Below, one piece after another: positions 33,775-42,965 of a stretch of DNA of 64,000 nucleotides; the first letter of the stretch is position 1; each line of letters starts with the position of its first letter. Under the pieces are notes generated by a model. That model was not told the origin of the DNA. It worked only from the letters and a program-made list of their open reading frames with translations, and made no database searches. The DNA is from Candidatus Melainabacteria bacterium (lineage in GTDB: Bacteria > Cyanobacteriota > Vampirovibrionia > Obscuribacterales > Obscuribacteraceae), in the NCBI GenBank assembly GCA_016716405.1, contig JADJWK010000003.1, positions 124,001 to 188,000 on the forward strand. Direction: 5' to 3'. Made by a program: the position numbers and the translations under genes.

Positions 33775-35127
33775 TTATTTGACTTTGTTTGGAGTCATGT
33801 GTTTTTCGATGAAATCGGTGGTCGCGTGGCCTTCCTGGAAGACCTTGTGGGCGAGCACGAGCTGGTGAAACGGGATGGTGGTCTTGATGCCGGTGATGGC
33901 ATATTCATCGAGAGCCCGTTGCATCCTCTGTATCGCTTCCTGGCGGTCGGCACCCCAGGCGATGAGCTTGCCCACCAGGCTGTCGTAATAAGGAGGGATC
34001 ACATAGCCGGGATAGCAGTGGCTGTCCACCCGCACCCCGGGACCGCCGGGCGCGATATATGCATCGACGCGACCGGGGGAAGGCAGGAAATTGCGCTCCG
34101 GGTCCTCGGCGTTTATCCGGCATTCGATCGCGTGACCGCGTATGTCGACGTCGCTTTGCTTGATCGAAAGCGGCATTCCGGCGGCGACTCTGATCTGCTC
34201 TTTGACCAGATCGATGCCGGTGATCATCTCGGTGACCGGGTGCTCGACCTGGATCCTGGTGTTCATCTCCATGAAATAGAACTTGTCGTCCTTGAAGATG
34301 AACTCCACGGTTCCGGCGCCTTCGTAATTGATCTCCCGGGCGGCGAGAACCGCCGCGTGACCCATCTGCTCGCGCAGCTCCGGGGTGAGGGCCGGGCTGG
34401 GCGACTCTTCCACGAGTTTCTGGTGGCGTCTCTGCACCGAGCAATCGCGCTCTCCGAGGTGGATGCAATTGCCGTGCTGATCGGCCATGACCTGGATCTC
34501 TACGTGCCTGATCGGCTTCAGATATTTCTCGATATAGATGCCGCCGTTTCCGAAAGAGGCCGCTGCTTCGCTGCGCGCCGAGGTGAGGGCGGCGCCGAGC
34601 TGGGCTTTGTCGGTGGCTACGCGCATGCCTCGTCCGCCACCGCCGGCAGTGGCCTTGATGATGATCGGATAGCCGATCTCGTCAGCCAGGCTGAAAGCTT
34701 CCGCCTCGCTGGTGATCAGACCTTCGCTCCCCGGCACCACCGGCACGCCGGCTTTTTTCATGGTTTCCCGGGCCGATGACTTGTCCCCCATCGAAGTGAT
34801 GGCGCTGCGGCTGGGACCGATGAATTTGATCCTGTGCTCCTGGCAGATCTCGGCGAAATTGGCGTTCTCGCTCAGAAAGCCGTAGCCGGGGTGGATCGCG
34901 TCGGCGCCGGTGACCACGGCTGTCGAGATCAGGGCCGGTATGTGAAGATAGCTGCGCTGGGAGGAAGGAGGTCCGATACAGTAGCTTTCGTCGGCGAGCT
35001 TGACATGCAGCGAGTCCGCATCGGCTTGCGAATAGACCGCGATAGTATGGATGTCGAGCTCCTGGCAGGCTCTGATGACCCTGAGGGCGATCTCGCCCCG
35101 GTTTGCGATCAGTACTTTCTCGAACAT
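33775..35127 (-). CDS. accC: Acetyl-CoA carboxylase biotin carboxylase subunit
   Basis: The protein has 450 residues, the normal length. It carboxylates biotin on BCCP with ATP and bicarbonate, the first step of fatty acid synthesis. FEKVLIANRGEIALRVIRA is the start signature, KATAGGGGRGMR the ATP-grasp Gly loop, FMEMNTRIQVEHPVTE the catalytic Glu/Asn/Arg region, and GHAIECRINAEDP follows. It lies five bases downstream of accB in the conserved efp-accB-accC order. Confidence 0.97.
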   Translation of the reverse strand: MFEKVLIANRGEIALRVIRACQELDIHTIAVYSQADADSLHVKLADESYCIGPPSSQRSYLHIPALISTAVVTGADAIHPGYGFLSENANFAEICQEHRIKFIGPSRSAITSMGDKSSARETMKKAGVPVVPGSEGLITSEAEAFSLADEIGYPIIIKATAGGGGRGMRVATDKAQLGAALTSARSEAAASFGNGGIYIEKYLKPIRHVEIQVMADQHGNCIHLGERDCSVQRRHQKLVEESPSPALTPELREQMGHAAVLAAREINYEGAGTVEFIFKDDKFYFMEMNTRIQVEHPVTEMITGIDLVKEQIRVAAGMPLSIKQSDVDIRGHAIECRINAEDPERNFLPSPGRVDAYIAPGGPGVRVDSHCYPGYVIPPYYDSLVGKLIAWGADRQEAIQRMQRALDEYAITGIKTTIPFHQLVLAHKVFQEGHATTDFIEKHMTPNKVK

Positions 35128-35132
35128 CGGCT

Positions 35133-35648
35133 TTAGCCTTTGGGATCGACGAGGAACAGGGGTTGACCGTATTCGACGGTGGTGCCGTTGTCCACCAGGA
35201 CCTTGATGATCTTGCCGCTCACTTCGGAGGGCATGTCGTTCATGAGCTTCATGGCTTCGATGATGCAGACAGTATCGCCTACCGAGACATGATCGCCTAT
35301 GTCGACGAAAGGACGCGATTCCGGTGACGGCGAGCGGTAGAAAGTACCGACCATGGGAGAGGTTATATGGATATAGCCGTTGCTCTCGCTCTGGGAAGGG
35401 GGGCTGGGCTCGGGGGCGGTGCGGACCGGCTGCGGAGCGGGAGGCGCTGCTGTCGCAGCGGGCTCGACTTTCACCTCGTCGGTCTTTACGACGATCGGCT
35501 TGGGAAGCAGCGCGCTTGTCTCAGCCAGCACCGGGGGCGATTTCTTGACGGTGATGCGCTGATCGCCGAACTCGATGGTCAGCTCGGTGACCTCGGTGGC
35601 GCTCACCACGGCGAGAAGCTCACGAATTTGGTCTAGATCTATCTTCAC
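35133..35648 (-). CDS. accB: Biotin carboxyl carrier protein of acetyl-CoA carboxylase
   Basis: The protein has 171 residues with a GTG start. The N-terminal 35 residues (IRELLAVVSATEVTELTIEF) are the AccB-specific helix, followed by a Pro/Ala-rich linker (about 45-90). The C-terminal biotinyl domain starts ITSPMVGTFYRSPSPESRPFV and contains the biotin-accepting Lys in CIIEAMKLMNDMPSEVSG; the usual EAMKM reads EAMKLM, as in AccB. Between efp and accC. Confidence 0.97.
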   Translation of the reverse strand: MKIDLDQIRELLAVVSATEVTELTIEFGDQRITVKKSPPVLAETSALLPKPIVVKTDEVKVEPAATAAPPAPQPVRTAPEPSPPSQSESNGYIHITSPMVGTFYRSPSPESRPFVDIGDHVSVGDTVCIIEAMKLMNDMPSEVSGKIIKVLVDNGTTVEYGQPLFLVDPKG

Positions 35649-35656
35649 AGCAGTTC

Positions 35657-36217
35657 TTACACCCTCGTGACGTACTTTCGGGTACGGGTGTCGACTTTCA
35701 CCCGGTCGCCAATCTTGATGTGGAAAGGCACGGTGATGACAGCGCCGGTCTCGAGGGTGGCAGGCTTGCCGCCACCGGAGCTGGTATCGCCTCGCTCATC
35801 CGGCGCCGTGTCGGAAATCTCGAGCTCGACGGTTGTGGGAAGCTCGACACCGATGACGCGTCCATCGTGCCTGAGGACCGTGATACCTTCGAGACCTTCT
35901 TTGAGGAACTCGGCGACGGTGCCGATTTGATCCGGGGCGAGCTCCATCTGCTCGAAATTCTCGGTGTCCATCATGGTGAAGTTTTCGCCGGCTTTGAAGA
36001 CATATTGCATGTCCGATTTCTCGATGACCGCTGCGGGAAGCTTTTCACCGGCTCTGAAAGTGGCTTCCAGTGAATTGCCGGTCTCAACGTTCTTGAGCTT
36101 GGTGCGTACGAAGGCCGATCCTTTACCCGGTTTGACGTGCATGGCTTCAACGACTTGCCAGACACCGTTGTTGTAGAGGATCGTTACGCCAGGGCGGAAA
36201 TCATTGGATGAAATCAT
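35657..36217 (-). CDS. efp: Translation elongation factor P
   Basis: The protein has 186 residues. EF-P relieves ribosome stalling at polyproline. The N-terminal KOW-like domain contains MHVKPGKGSAFVRTKLKNV, with Lys at the position modified in E. coli (so a lysine-type rather than rhamnosylated-Arg factor). The OB domains follow (YVFKAGENFTMMDTENFEQM; ELPTTVELEISDTAP), ending VKVDTRTRKYVTRV. Its tail sits 8 bases before accB. It is divergent from valS across a 271-base gap. Confidence 0.97.
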   Translation of the reverse strand: MISSNDFRPGVTILYNNGVWQVVEAMHVKPGKGSAFVRTKLKNVETGNSLEATFRAGEKLPAAVIEKSDMQYVFKAGENFTMMDTENFEQMELAPDQIGTVAEFLKEGLEGITVLRHDGRVIGVELPTTVELEISDTAPDERGDTSSGGGKPATLETGAVITVPFHIKIGDRVKVDTRTRKYVTRV

Positions 36218-36405
36218 TTGAGTGAATATTCCCGTTGAAATGTCGAAAGGTGGTAGTCAAGGGAAGCCGAGCTTCCTGCTGATCTTCCTGCTGATCTTGC
36301 TGCCGATCTGCGGACGTTGGCAGATTTTATCATCTGAGCCGGACAGTGCATTCAATGTTATATGTTTGCGAACTTGATATTTCTCTATATAGATCGGCAG
36401 TAACC

Positions 36406-36435
36406 TTGAGAGGGGGAGACAAAGCCCGTTATAAT
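36406..36435 (+). promoter_or_regulatory. Sigma-70 promoter of valS
   Basis: TTGAGA (36406-36411) and TATAAT (36430-36435) are separated by 18 bases. The -10 box is perfect. The ATG of valS is at 36489, giving a leader of about 46 bases. No T-box-like fold was noticed in that short leader. Confidence 0.65.
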
Positions 36436-36488
36436 CCCATTTCCCGCAATTTTGCGGAGCCGAGCCCCGCCCCTGAAATATTGAAAAT

Positions 36489-39227
36489 ATGCAAAAAACA
36501 TCGACCCGGGAGACATCCGAGAGCATGCTGGCCAGCGGCCCCTATGATCCCAAAAGCGTAGAGACCCGCTGGACCGAGTTCTGGCACGAGAATCGCCTTT
36601 TCGATCTCGAGATCTATCCGGAGCGACCGCGTTTCTCCATTGCCCTGCCGCCTCCGAATATCACCGGCAACCTCCATATGGGGCACGCTCTCAACGGCAC
36701 CCTGCAAGATGTCCTCATCCGTCTCAAGCGCATGCAGGGCTACGACGTGCTCTGGCAGCCCGGCACCGATCATGCCGGGATCTCGACCCAGATGGTTGTC
36801 GAGAAGCAGCTCCGCAAAGAGCACGAAGAGAAGATGAAGAACACTCCTCAGGGCGAGCGCAAGCCTTTCAGCCGCCATGACCTGGGCCGGGAGAAATTCG
36901 TCGAGCGTATCTGGGAGTGGCGCAGCCAGTACGGCAACCAGATCATGAACCAGTACAAAGCCCTCGGGGTCAGCTTCAACTGGGATCGCATCGCTTTCAC
37001 CATGGACGAGACCTATGTAACGGCGATTTACAAAGTTTTCGTCGCCCTCTATAAGGAAGGGCTCATCTACCGGGGCAATCGTGTCACCAACTGGTGCCCC
37101 CGCTGCCTCACCAGCCTCTCTGATCTCGAGGTCGCGCACGAGGAGATCAAGGGCCACCTCTATCTCATCAAATATCCCCTGGAAGACGGCAGCGGTCATC
37201 TCACCGTCGCCACCACCAGACCCGAGTCCATGTTCGGCGACGTGGCCGTGGCCGTGCATCCGGAAGACGAGCGGTACAAGAGATTCGTCGGCAAGAAAGT
37301 GAGACTGCCGCTTACCGATCGACTCATTCCGGTAATCGCGGACGATTATGTTGACCGCGAGTTCGGCACCGGGGCCTTGAAGATCACTCCCGCCCACGAC
37401 GCCAACGACTGGGAGGTCGGCCAGCGTCACAAGCTCGAGCAGCCGGTCTGCATCGACGAGCACGGCAAGCTCATGGACAATGAGTTCGTTCCGGAGAAGT
37501 ATCGCGGCGGCGATCGATTCAAAGTAAGAAAAGAGACCCAGGCAGACCTCGAGGAGCAGGGCTTCATGCAGGAAGTCCAGGACTATACCCACGGGGTAGG
37601 GCACTGCGAGCGGTGTAGCACCGTGATCGAGCCGTATCTCTCCGACCAGTGGTATCTCTCCATGAAAGAGCTGGCCAAGCCGGCTATCGACGCAGTGGAA
37701 GAAGAGCGGGTGCGGTTCATCCCGGATCGTTACGCTGCCACTTATCTCGACTGGATGCGCAATATCCGCGACTGGAACATCAGCCGGCAGCTCTGGTGGG
37801 GGCATCGCATTCCGGTGTACACCTGCGCCGACTGCGGTCATGAGGACGCCTTCGAGCAGGCGCCGTCGGCATGCGACAGGTGCGAGTCGAAAAATCTGAA
37901 TCAAGATGAAGATGTTCTCGACACCTGGTTCTCCTCCGCTCTCTGGCCTTTCGCCACCCTGGGCTGGCCGCAAGAAACAGACGAGCTCCATCATTTCTAT
38001 CCGACCACGGTGCTTTCCACCGCCCGGGAGATCATCAATCTCTGGGTGGCGAGAATGATTTTCATGAGCTTGAAATTCCTGGGGACCATTCCCTTCAAGC
38101 ATGTCCTCATCCACCCGGTCATTCAGACCCCCGACGGCAAGCGGATGTCCAAGTCCAAGGGCAATGCCATCGATCCCATCGATATGATCGACAAGTACGG
38201 TGCCGACGCCAACCGTTTCTGGTTCGCTTCCATGGGTGTTAAAGGCGATCAGGACGTGCGTTTTCGCGACGAGAAGCTCGAGGAATACAAGAAATTCGCC
38301 AACAAGCTCTGGAACGCCGGCAAATTCGTGCTTAGCCAGCTCGAGAACTACGAGATCGAGCCGGTGGACCTCGCCAAGCTGAGCCTGGCCGATCGCTGGA
38401 TCCTGGGCAAGTACAACGATCTCCTCGAGCATCTCGACAAGAGCTTCAACGACTATGATTTCGACGTGGCTGCCCGGGATCTCTATGAGTTCATCTGGGA
38501 TCATTTCTGCGACTGGTATGTGGAGATCGCCAAGATCCAGCTCGACGGCGAAGGCGAGAGCAAGAGCCAGACCCGCAATGTGCTCTATGTGATCTTCGAA
38601 GGGCTTCTGAGAGCGCTTCATCCGATCATGCCATTCATCACCGAAGAGCTCTGGTCCTATCTGCCCAAGTCGGACTTCATGAGCTCGGTGCAGTCGATCA
38701 TGTACGCGCCCTATCCGCGCCGGGACTATCGCGACAAAGATCATGACGCCGACGACGAGATGGATCACCTCATGAAAGTGGTGCGCTCGGTGCGTAATCT
38801 CAAGCAGACTTTCGATGTTCCCGCCAAAGTCGAGGCGGAGGTCTTCCTTCTTGTCGGGTGCGAGCAGGAGAGAAAAGTCCTGCTCGACAATGTCAAGTAC
38901 GTGGAGCGTCTGGCCCGGGCCAATCCGGTCAATTTCCTGGCCGGCAAGGAGCAGCCTTCCGGGCGGGCCGCCTACGAGATTGTCTCGGAGACCACCATCT
39001 ATTTGCCTCTCGAGAAGCTCATCGATGTCGAGAAGACCAAGGAGAAGCTCACCGGCAGGCTTTCCGCCAAGGAGAAAGAGCTGGAGAAAGTAGCCGGGCT
39101 CCTGAACTCGCCGAGTTTCAAGGACAAGGCGCCTCCGGACAAAGTGGAGAAGCAGGAAGCTCTGAAAGACGACCTCGAGAAGCAGATCGAGAGCATCCGC
39201 GCCCAGATGGCGGTTCTTTCCGCCTGA
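36489..39227 (+). CDS. valS: Valyl-tRNA synthetase
   Basis: The protein has 912 residues. It charges tRNA-Val in the cytoplasm. The HIGH motif is in PPNITGNLHMGHALNGTLQD and the KMSKS loop is in GKRMSKSKGNAIDPIDMIDK. The CP1 editing domain is present (TTRPESMFGDVAVAVHPED; GTGALKITPAHDANDWEVG). DWNISRQLWWGHRIPVY and a Zn-like pair (CADCGHEDAFEQAPSACDRC) are seen before the anticodon domain. The C-terminal 65 residues are the ValS coiled coil (LTGRLSAKEKELEKVAGLL). A sigma-70 promoter lies directly upstream. Confidence 0.98.
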   Translation: MQKTSTRETSESMLASGPYDPKSVETRWTEFWHENRLFDLEIYPERPRFSIALPPPNITGNLHMGHALNGTLQDVLIRLKRMQGYDVLWQPGTDHAGISTQMVVEKQLRKEHEEKMKNTPQGERKPFSRHDLGREKFVERIWEWRSQYGNQIMNQYKALGVSFNWDRIAFTMDETYVTAIYKVFVALYKEGLIYRGNRVTNWCPRCLTSLSDLEVAHEEIKGHLYLIKYPLEDGSGHLTVATTRPESMFGDVAVAVHPEDERYKRFVGKKVRLPLTDRLIPVIADDYVDREFGTGALKITPAHDANDWEVGQRHKLEQPVCIDEHGKLMDNEFVPEKYRGGDRFKVRKETQADLEEQGFMQEVQDYTHGVGHCERCSTVIEPYLSDQWYLSMKELAKPAIDAVEEERVRFIPDRYAATYLDWMRNIRDWNISRQLWWGHRIPVYTCADCGHEDAFEQAPSACDRCESKNLNQDEDVLDTWFSSALWPFATLGWPQETDELHHFYPTTVLSTAREIINLWVARMIFMSLKFLGTIPFKHVLIHPVIQTPDGKRMSKSKGNAIDPIDMIDKYGADANRFWFASMGVKGDQDVRFRDEKLEEYKKFANKLWNAGKFVLSQLENYEIEPVDLAKLSLADRWILGKYNDLLEHLDKSFNDYDFDVAARDLYEFIWDHFCDWYVEIAKIQLDGEGESKSQTRNVLYVIFEGLLRALHPIMPFITEELWSYLPKSDFMSSVQSIMYAPYPRRDYRDKDHDADDEMDHLMKVVRSVRNLKQTFDVPAKVEAEVFLLVGCEQERKVLLDNVKYVERLARANPVNFLAGKEQPSGRAAYEIVSETTIYLPLEKLIDVEKTKEKLTGRLSAKEKELEKVAGLLNSPSFKDKAPPDKVEKQEALKDDLEKQIESIRAQMAVLSA

Positions 39228-39418
39228 GCCGCCCGAAAATGCATCTCTTCCTAAGTGGCGCGGTCATTCGGGTCATTTCTTGCTATCATTTCTTGTTATA
39301 TTGAATATTGACTGCCGCTGCAGGGTATTAAAGCCAGGTAGCTCGCGGACGCTCGGGATACACGGCATTATCTTCGGAGTCACTTTTCGACACTTCGACG
39401 CAGGAACTCGATTCGGTC

Positions 39419-40375
39419 ATGTCCCGAAAAGACGACAATATCGATGAGCTCGAAAGGCTTCGAGCCAGGGTGAGGGAGCTGGAGCAGTCCCTTCGTATCT
39501 CCGAGCTGCCTGATACGGAGCTGGAGCGGGCTGTCCTGCGCGATCGCGCCCGGCGGCGCCGGGCCGAGACTTCGCATGACTTTTACGAGTCGCTGTTCGA
39601 GAGCTTCATGGACAGCAACGACGACGCGCTCTTCGTGCATGACGCCGGAGATGGTCAGATACTCTTCGTCAACCGCCGTTGCACCCAGATGCTCGGCTAT
39701 CCTCGTGACATCCTTCATGGCGAGACCGTGGGCTTTTTCAGCCAGGGAACCGGGCCTTATACGGATGAGAGGGCTCTCGATCAGATTCATAAAGCCGCCA
39801 GGGACGGGAAGAACAACTTCGAATGGTGGTGTCGGGATTCCCAGGCGAGGCAGATGTGGGTAGACGTCAATCTCAAGTCGATGAATTCCAGGACTCGCAG
39901 GATGGTTCTTGCCCGGGTGCGCCATATCGGAATCTCCGACTGGTCGGATTTGACTCCTTTCGAGCTCGATGAGGAGCGCAAGAACCTCCACGAGCTGGTC
40001 GCCATGAATCGCAAGCTCCGCTTGCTCTCGGATGCCATACCCCAGATCGTTTTCATCGCCGATCCCATGGGCTCGGTGGTCTTCTGGAACTACCGCTTCT
40101 ACGAGCTGACCGGATTGAGATATTCGCCGGAGCAGGCGGTCTCCTGGTTCGATCTGATTCATCCCGAGGACAGACCGGACTTCACTCGCGAGTGGATGCG
40201 CTGCGTGGCAAGCGGCGACACCTTCGAATACGAGTTCCGGCTGACCCGTGACCGCTCCAGACGCAACGGCTCGCCGCCCGTTTATCTATGGTTCCTGGCC
40301 CGGGCTGTGGCGTCGTTCAAACCGTCCGGCGCTATCGCCGAATGGTACGGCACTTTCACTCAGTGGAATCGCTGA
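39419..40375 (+). CDS. Double PAS-domain protein without output domain
   Basis: The protein has 318 residues. A charged coiled coil (about 5-60; ELERLRARVRELEQSLR) is followed by two PAS domains: ALFVHDAGDGQILFVNRRC ... MLGYPRDILHG, and IPQIVFIADPMGSVVFWNYR ... LTGLRYSPEQ ... IHPEDRPDF. The second ends in a PAC-like segment (VYLWFLARAVASFKPSG). There is no histidine kinase, GGDEF or DNA-binding domain; the protein stops two residues after GTFTQWNR-type PAC end. It may be an orphan sensor working with a separate partner. No membrane segment, so cytoplasmic. Ligand unknown. Confidence 0.85.
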   Translation: MSRKDDNIDELERLRARVRELEQSLRISELPDTELERAVLRDRARRRRAETSHDFYESLFESFMDSNDDALFVHDAGDGQILFVNRRCTQMLGYPRDILHGETVGFFSQGTGPYTDERALDQIHKAARDGKNNFEWWCRDSQARQMWVDVNLKSMNSRTRRMVLARVRHIGISDWSDLTPFELDEERKNLHELVAMNRKLRLLSDAIPQIVFIADPMGSVVFWNYRFYELTGLRYSPEQAVSWFDLIHPEDRPDFTREWMRCVASGDTFEYEFRLTRDRSRRNGSPPVYLWFLARAVASFKPSGAIAEWYGTFTQWNR

Positions 40376-40400
40376 GGGTTTTTCCGGAGACTGAGGGATC

Positions 40401-41090
40401 CTATACGGGCGCCGGCTCCATGCACTCCGGCGAGTCTGTTTTCGGAGAATTCACTATCTTCGAGACCGTGTAATAGTCGATCTTCTCGTCATCGTATGGT
40501 CCGATCAGAGAAAGAATCCTGGTTGGATCATCACCGGGCGCTCTCAGCCATTCATCCTCGATCCCCGGGCGGAGTATGGCGGGCATGCGGTCGTGCAGCT
40601 TTGCGATGGTCTCATTGGCAGAGACTGTTACTATGGTGCAGGTCCTGATTTTTTCGCCTTCAGGAGAGGTCCAGTCCTCATAGAGTCCGGCAAAGGCGAA
40701 GAGCTCGCCTGCTTTGAGCCTGATCCGCACCGGGGTTTTCTTGCCCTGGATCTCGGTCCATTCATAAAAGCCGTCTGCCGGGATCAAGCAGCGGCGCTTT
40801 TTGAAGGCATTCCTGAAAGTCGGCTTCTCGGCAATGGTCTCGGCCCGGGCGTTGATCATCGGTCTGATCTTCTTCGGGTCTTTCGCCCAGGAAGGAAGCA
40901 GTCCCCATTTGGAAGGCTGGATAATCCGAACCGGGCGTTCACCAGGAGTGTGCTCCTGCTCGATGATAATTGGCACCATTTGCGATGGCGCGATATTGTA
41001 GCGGGGCTCCCAGTCGAGCATCTCCTTTTCGATCTTGAAACGCTCGATGATCTCTTTGTGGCTGTGAGCGATTGTATACCGTCCGCACAT
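40401..41090 (-). CDS. SRAP-domain protein (YedK/HMCES-like abasic-site protein)
   Basis: From the ATG at 41090 the protein has 229 residues, and Cys2 follows the initiator directly, as the mechanism needs. It forms a thiazolidine DNA-protein crosslink with abasic sites in single-stranded DNA. The active-site residues are visible: Cys2 in MCGRYTI, Asn in PRYNIAPSQMVPII, Glu in ADGFYEWTEI, and His in KLHDRMPAIL. A reading from 41237 would hide Cys2 and is rejected. It converges on the PAS gene and is divergent from an exported protein gene. Confidence 0.93.
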   Translation of the reverse strand: MCGRYTIAHSHKEIIERFKIEKEMLDWEPRYNIAPSQMVPIIIEQEHTPGERPVRIIQPSKWGLLPSWAKDPKKIRPMINARAETIAEKPTFRNAFKKRRCLIPADGFYEWTEIQGKKTPVRIRLKAGELFAFAGLYEDWTSPEGEKIRTCTIVTVSANETIAKLHDRMPAILRPGIEDEWLRAPGDDPTRILSLIGPYDDEKIDYYTVSKIVNSPKTDSPECMEPAPV

Positions 41091-41221
41091 GGGTGCAATG
41101 ATAGCCGATATCTTTTCTTGGCAACCGCTGCTTTTCGGTGACTGCACCTGCACCTGGTTTAATGCCGACAGTCCGGCTCTTGTGAGAATATATTGTCTTC
41201 CAGGAAGCCCGGGTTTAGTAT

Positions 41222-42313
41222 TTGCGCACCACCACAAGAATCACCGCCGTCATCTCGATTGGACTGGCTCTCGCTTTGCCGGTTACCGGCTCGGCTTCCT
41301 GCCGGGCCCAGACTGATGCTCCAGCACCGGATGTTTTGCTTACGATCAGTCCGGCTGCCGCGCCCGGCGGCGAGACAGCCGATTCGATCCCCCCGGAGAG
41401 AGCCTCCCACCCGCCGACCAGACCGGCCGAGGGCGACCGGCGCAGAATAATCGCCGGCAAGATCACACCGCCGCACGAAAAGCTGGCGCGCAAATCGCAA
41501 GAGCTGGACATATCGATCAACGCCTGCGAGCTTGCCGAGGCCTGGGGGCTGCTTCCCTATCTCGAGCGTTACTGCTCGGAGCCTGTGCCCAGGACCTTCG
41601 AGATGACCGAATTCCACATGAGGCATATGTTCGAGAAGCAGCGCCTGATCGAGACCGTGCTCGAGTATAGCTTCGATATCAAGCGCGCCCTCAACCAGAT
41701 CGACCGCGAGATGTCGACGGCCATGCACGTCAAGGCTGTGCTGGCCGAAAAGCGCGATCGAGCGATCCGGCTGAACAGCTATGCCGACCTTGTGGCAGGC
41801 GGATTGACTGGTATCATGTCCGGTGCCCTCCGTCTGGGGGGTCTGGAGTTCGTCACTCCCGATGTCATCGATGTCGTCGAAGGCGTCATGGAAGGCAGCA
41901 TTGCCGGCTGGGCGGTGAAAAGCAACAGCGGGCAGCGCAAGCTCAGCCAGGGCGTCCCCAATGTCCTGGCGCGCCTGATTTATCCGGATATGGAGAAGCA
42001 TCCTGAATTCCCGGACAGCGTCTGGGAGTACCTCAATACGATCCCAGCCGGTTCGAAGAGCGGCATGAGCCGCAGAGAGACCATGGTGGACCGCTGGGAG
42101 TGCACCAAGTACTGTCTTATCCATAAGGGTCACAAAGCCAGGCATCACGAGCGGATGAAGCGGATCTCCGGGGTCAAGGAGGACGTCGTTCTCACCATCG
42201 ATGTGCTGGAGGACCGGATTGCCATGCTCCAGGATCTGCGCTCGGAGATAAGCTTGATGGACAATTACCTGTCCGAGATCTTCTCGGTGGTTCGCCGCAA
42301 GAGCGGAAATTAG
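41222..42313 (+). CDS. Exported alpha-helical protein, hypothetical
   Basis: The protein has 363 residues with a TTG start. Signal peptide ITAVISIGLALALPVTGSAS is followed by a Pro/Ala-rich stretch, then a long helical region: KLARKSQELDISINACELAE, HMRHMFEKQRLIETVLEYSF, and a terminal coiled coil (VLTIDVLEDRIAMLQDLRSE). A Gly/Leu-rich segment in the middle (LVAGGLTGIMSGALRLGGLE) could insert in a membrane. A similar arrangement is seen in the 540-residue protein at 50025-51647, but no sequence identity is evident. Four Cys residues. No known family. Confidence 0.65.
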   Translation: MRTTTRITAVISIGLALALPVTGSASCRAQTDAPAPDVLLTISPAAAPGGETADSIPPERASHPPTRPAEGDRRRIIAGKITPPHEKLARKSQELDISINACELAEAWGLLPYLERYCSEPVPRTFEMTEFHMRHMFEKQRLIETVLEYSFDIKRALNQIDREMSTAMHVKAVLAEKRDRAIRLNSYADLVAGGLTGIMSGALRLGGLEFVTPDVIDVVEGVMEGSIAGWAVKSNSGQRKLSQGVPNVLARLIYPDMEKHPEFPDSVWEYLNTIPAGSKSGMSRRETMVDRWECTKYCLIHKGHKARHHERMKRISGVKEDVVLTIDVLEDRIAMLQDLRSEISLMDNYLSEIFSVVRRKSGN

Positions 42314-42480
42314 TGCTAAATTCCGGGAAAGACGGGAGGTAGCCCGCACTTTTTCAGGGTTCGCTCAATCCCGGAATCCTTGCCAACAGGCTCAGCAAAA
42401 GAAAGGAGGTACAGATTGCCCTGGTTCCTCGCCTCGGTTTGTTTGGCTGGAACAAGGGCTCATTGAATGTCAATTTCGTC

Positions 42481-42509
42481 TTGACGTGCCTGCCCGGGAT
42501 GAGTAGGAT
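42481..42509 (+). promoter_or_regulatory. Sigma-70 promoter of tRNA-Arg
   Basis: TTGACG (42481-42486) and TAGGAT (42504-42509) are separated by 17 bases. Transcription would start near 42516, about 13 bases before the tRNA. A perfect TATAAT at 42520-42525 is too close to the tRNA to serve as its -10 box. Confidence 0.5.
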
Positions 42510-42528
42510 CTGTCTATCCTATAATTAT

Positions 42529-42602
42529 GCGCCCTTAGCTCAGCTGGATAGAGTGCTTGGCTTCGAACCAAGAGGTCGTAGGTTCGAGTCCTACAGGGCG
42601 CG
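42529..42602 (+). tRNA. tRNA-Arg (anticodon TCG)
   Basis: The 74-base cloverleaf has acceptor GCGCCCT/AGGGCGC (7 bp), D arm GCTC-AGCTGGATA-GAGT, anticodon arm CTTGG-CTTCGAA-CCAAG with anticodon TCG (34-36), variable AGGTC, and T arm GTAGG-TTCGAGT-CCTAC. The discriminator is G and CCA is not encoded. It reads CGA and, by wobble, other CGN Arg codons. Confidence 0.96.
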
Positions 42603-42640
42603 AGGCTTTTAGAGAACAATTAGAAAGGCTGCTCGAGCAA

Positions 42641-42871
42641 TCAGCGAGCGTCGTCACCCAGCAGGAGCCTTAACACTTGCAGTGACTTGTCGGTCCGCAT
42701 TTCTTTATCGACGTAGACAGTCTGAAGATAGCTCGGGACGGTTACTACAAGGTAGAAACATCCACCGAAGAACAATAGCATGACTGCTATTGCGACGAAT
42801 GGACTCTCCCAACTTTGTGGCGCCATCAGGTCTAGAACTTCCGGGGCTCGGTAAAATCTTGAAGAGGGCAT
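42641..42871 (-). CDS. Small single-span membrane protein, hypothetical
   Basis: The frame encodes 76 residues from an ATG at 42871. A hydrophobic helix (FVAIAVMLLFFGGCFYLVVT) lies at residues 25-45, with a charged tail (YVDKEMRTDKSLQVLRLLLG). It converges on tRNA-Arg. There is no recognised family; the single clean helix is the main support. Confidence 0.45.
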   Translation of the reverse strand: MPSSRFYRAPEVLDLMAPQSWESPFVAIAVMLLFFGGCFYLVVTVPSYLQTVYVDKEMRTDKSLQVLRLLLGDDAR

Positions 42872-42965
42872 AGCAGACGTCGTGTCGTTCTCGGGAGGGA
42901 ATGATCAGCAGACTCCAGCCTTTCAATGTTAAACTCTATCCGACGCCCGCCGGAGGAGCTATATC

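Noticed and set aside
36429..38768. Long open frame (779 codons) antisense to valS
   Set aside because: valS is complete with all motifs on the other strand. The antisense frame is a codon-bias shadow without any family feature.
42417..42470. Mini-frame starting TTG behind aaggaggt between an exported protein gene and tRNA-Arg
   Set aside because: Only about 16 codons, with no conservation to judge by; the ribosome-binding-like box could be chance.
42520..42525. Perfect TATAAT just before tRNA-Arg
   Set aside because: It would start transcription inside the tRNA; TTGACG/TAGGAT upstream is better placed.
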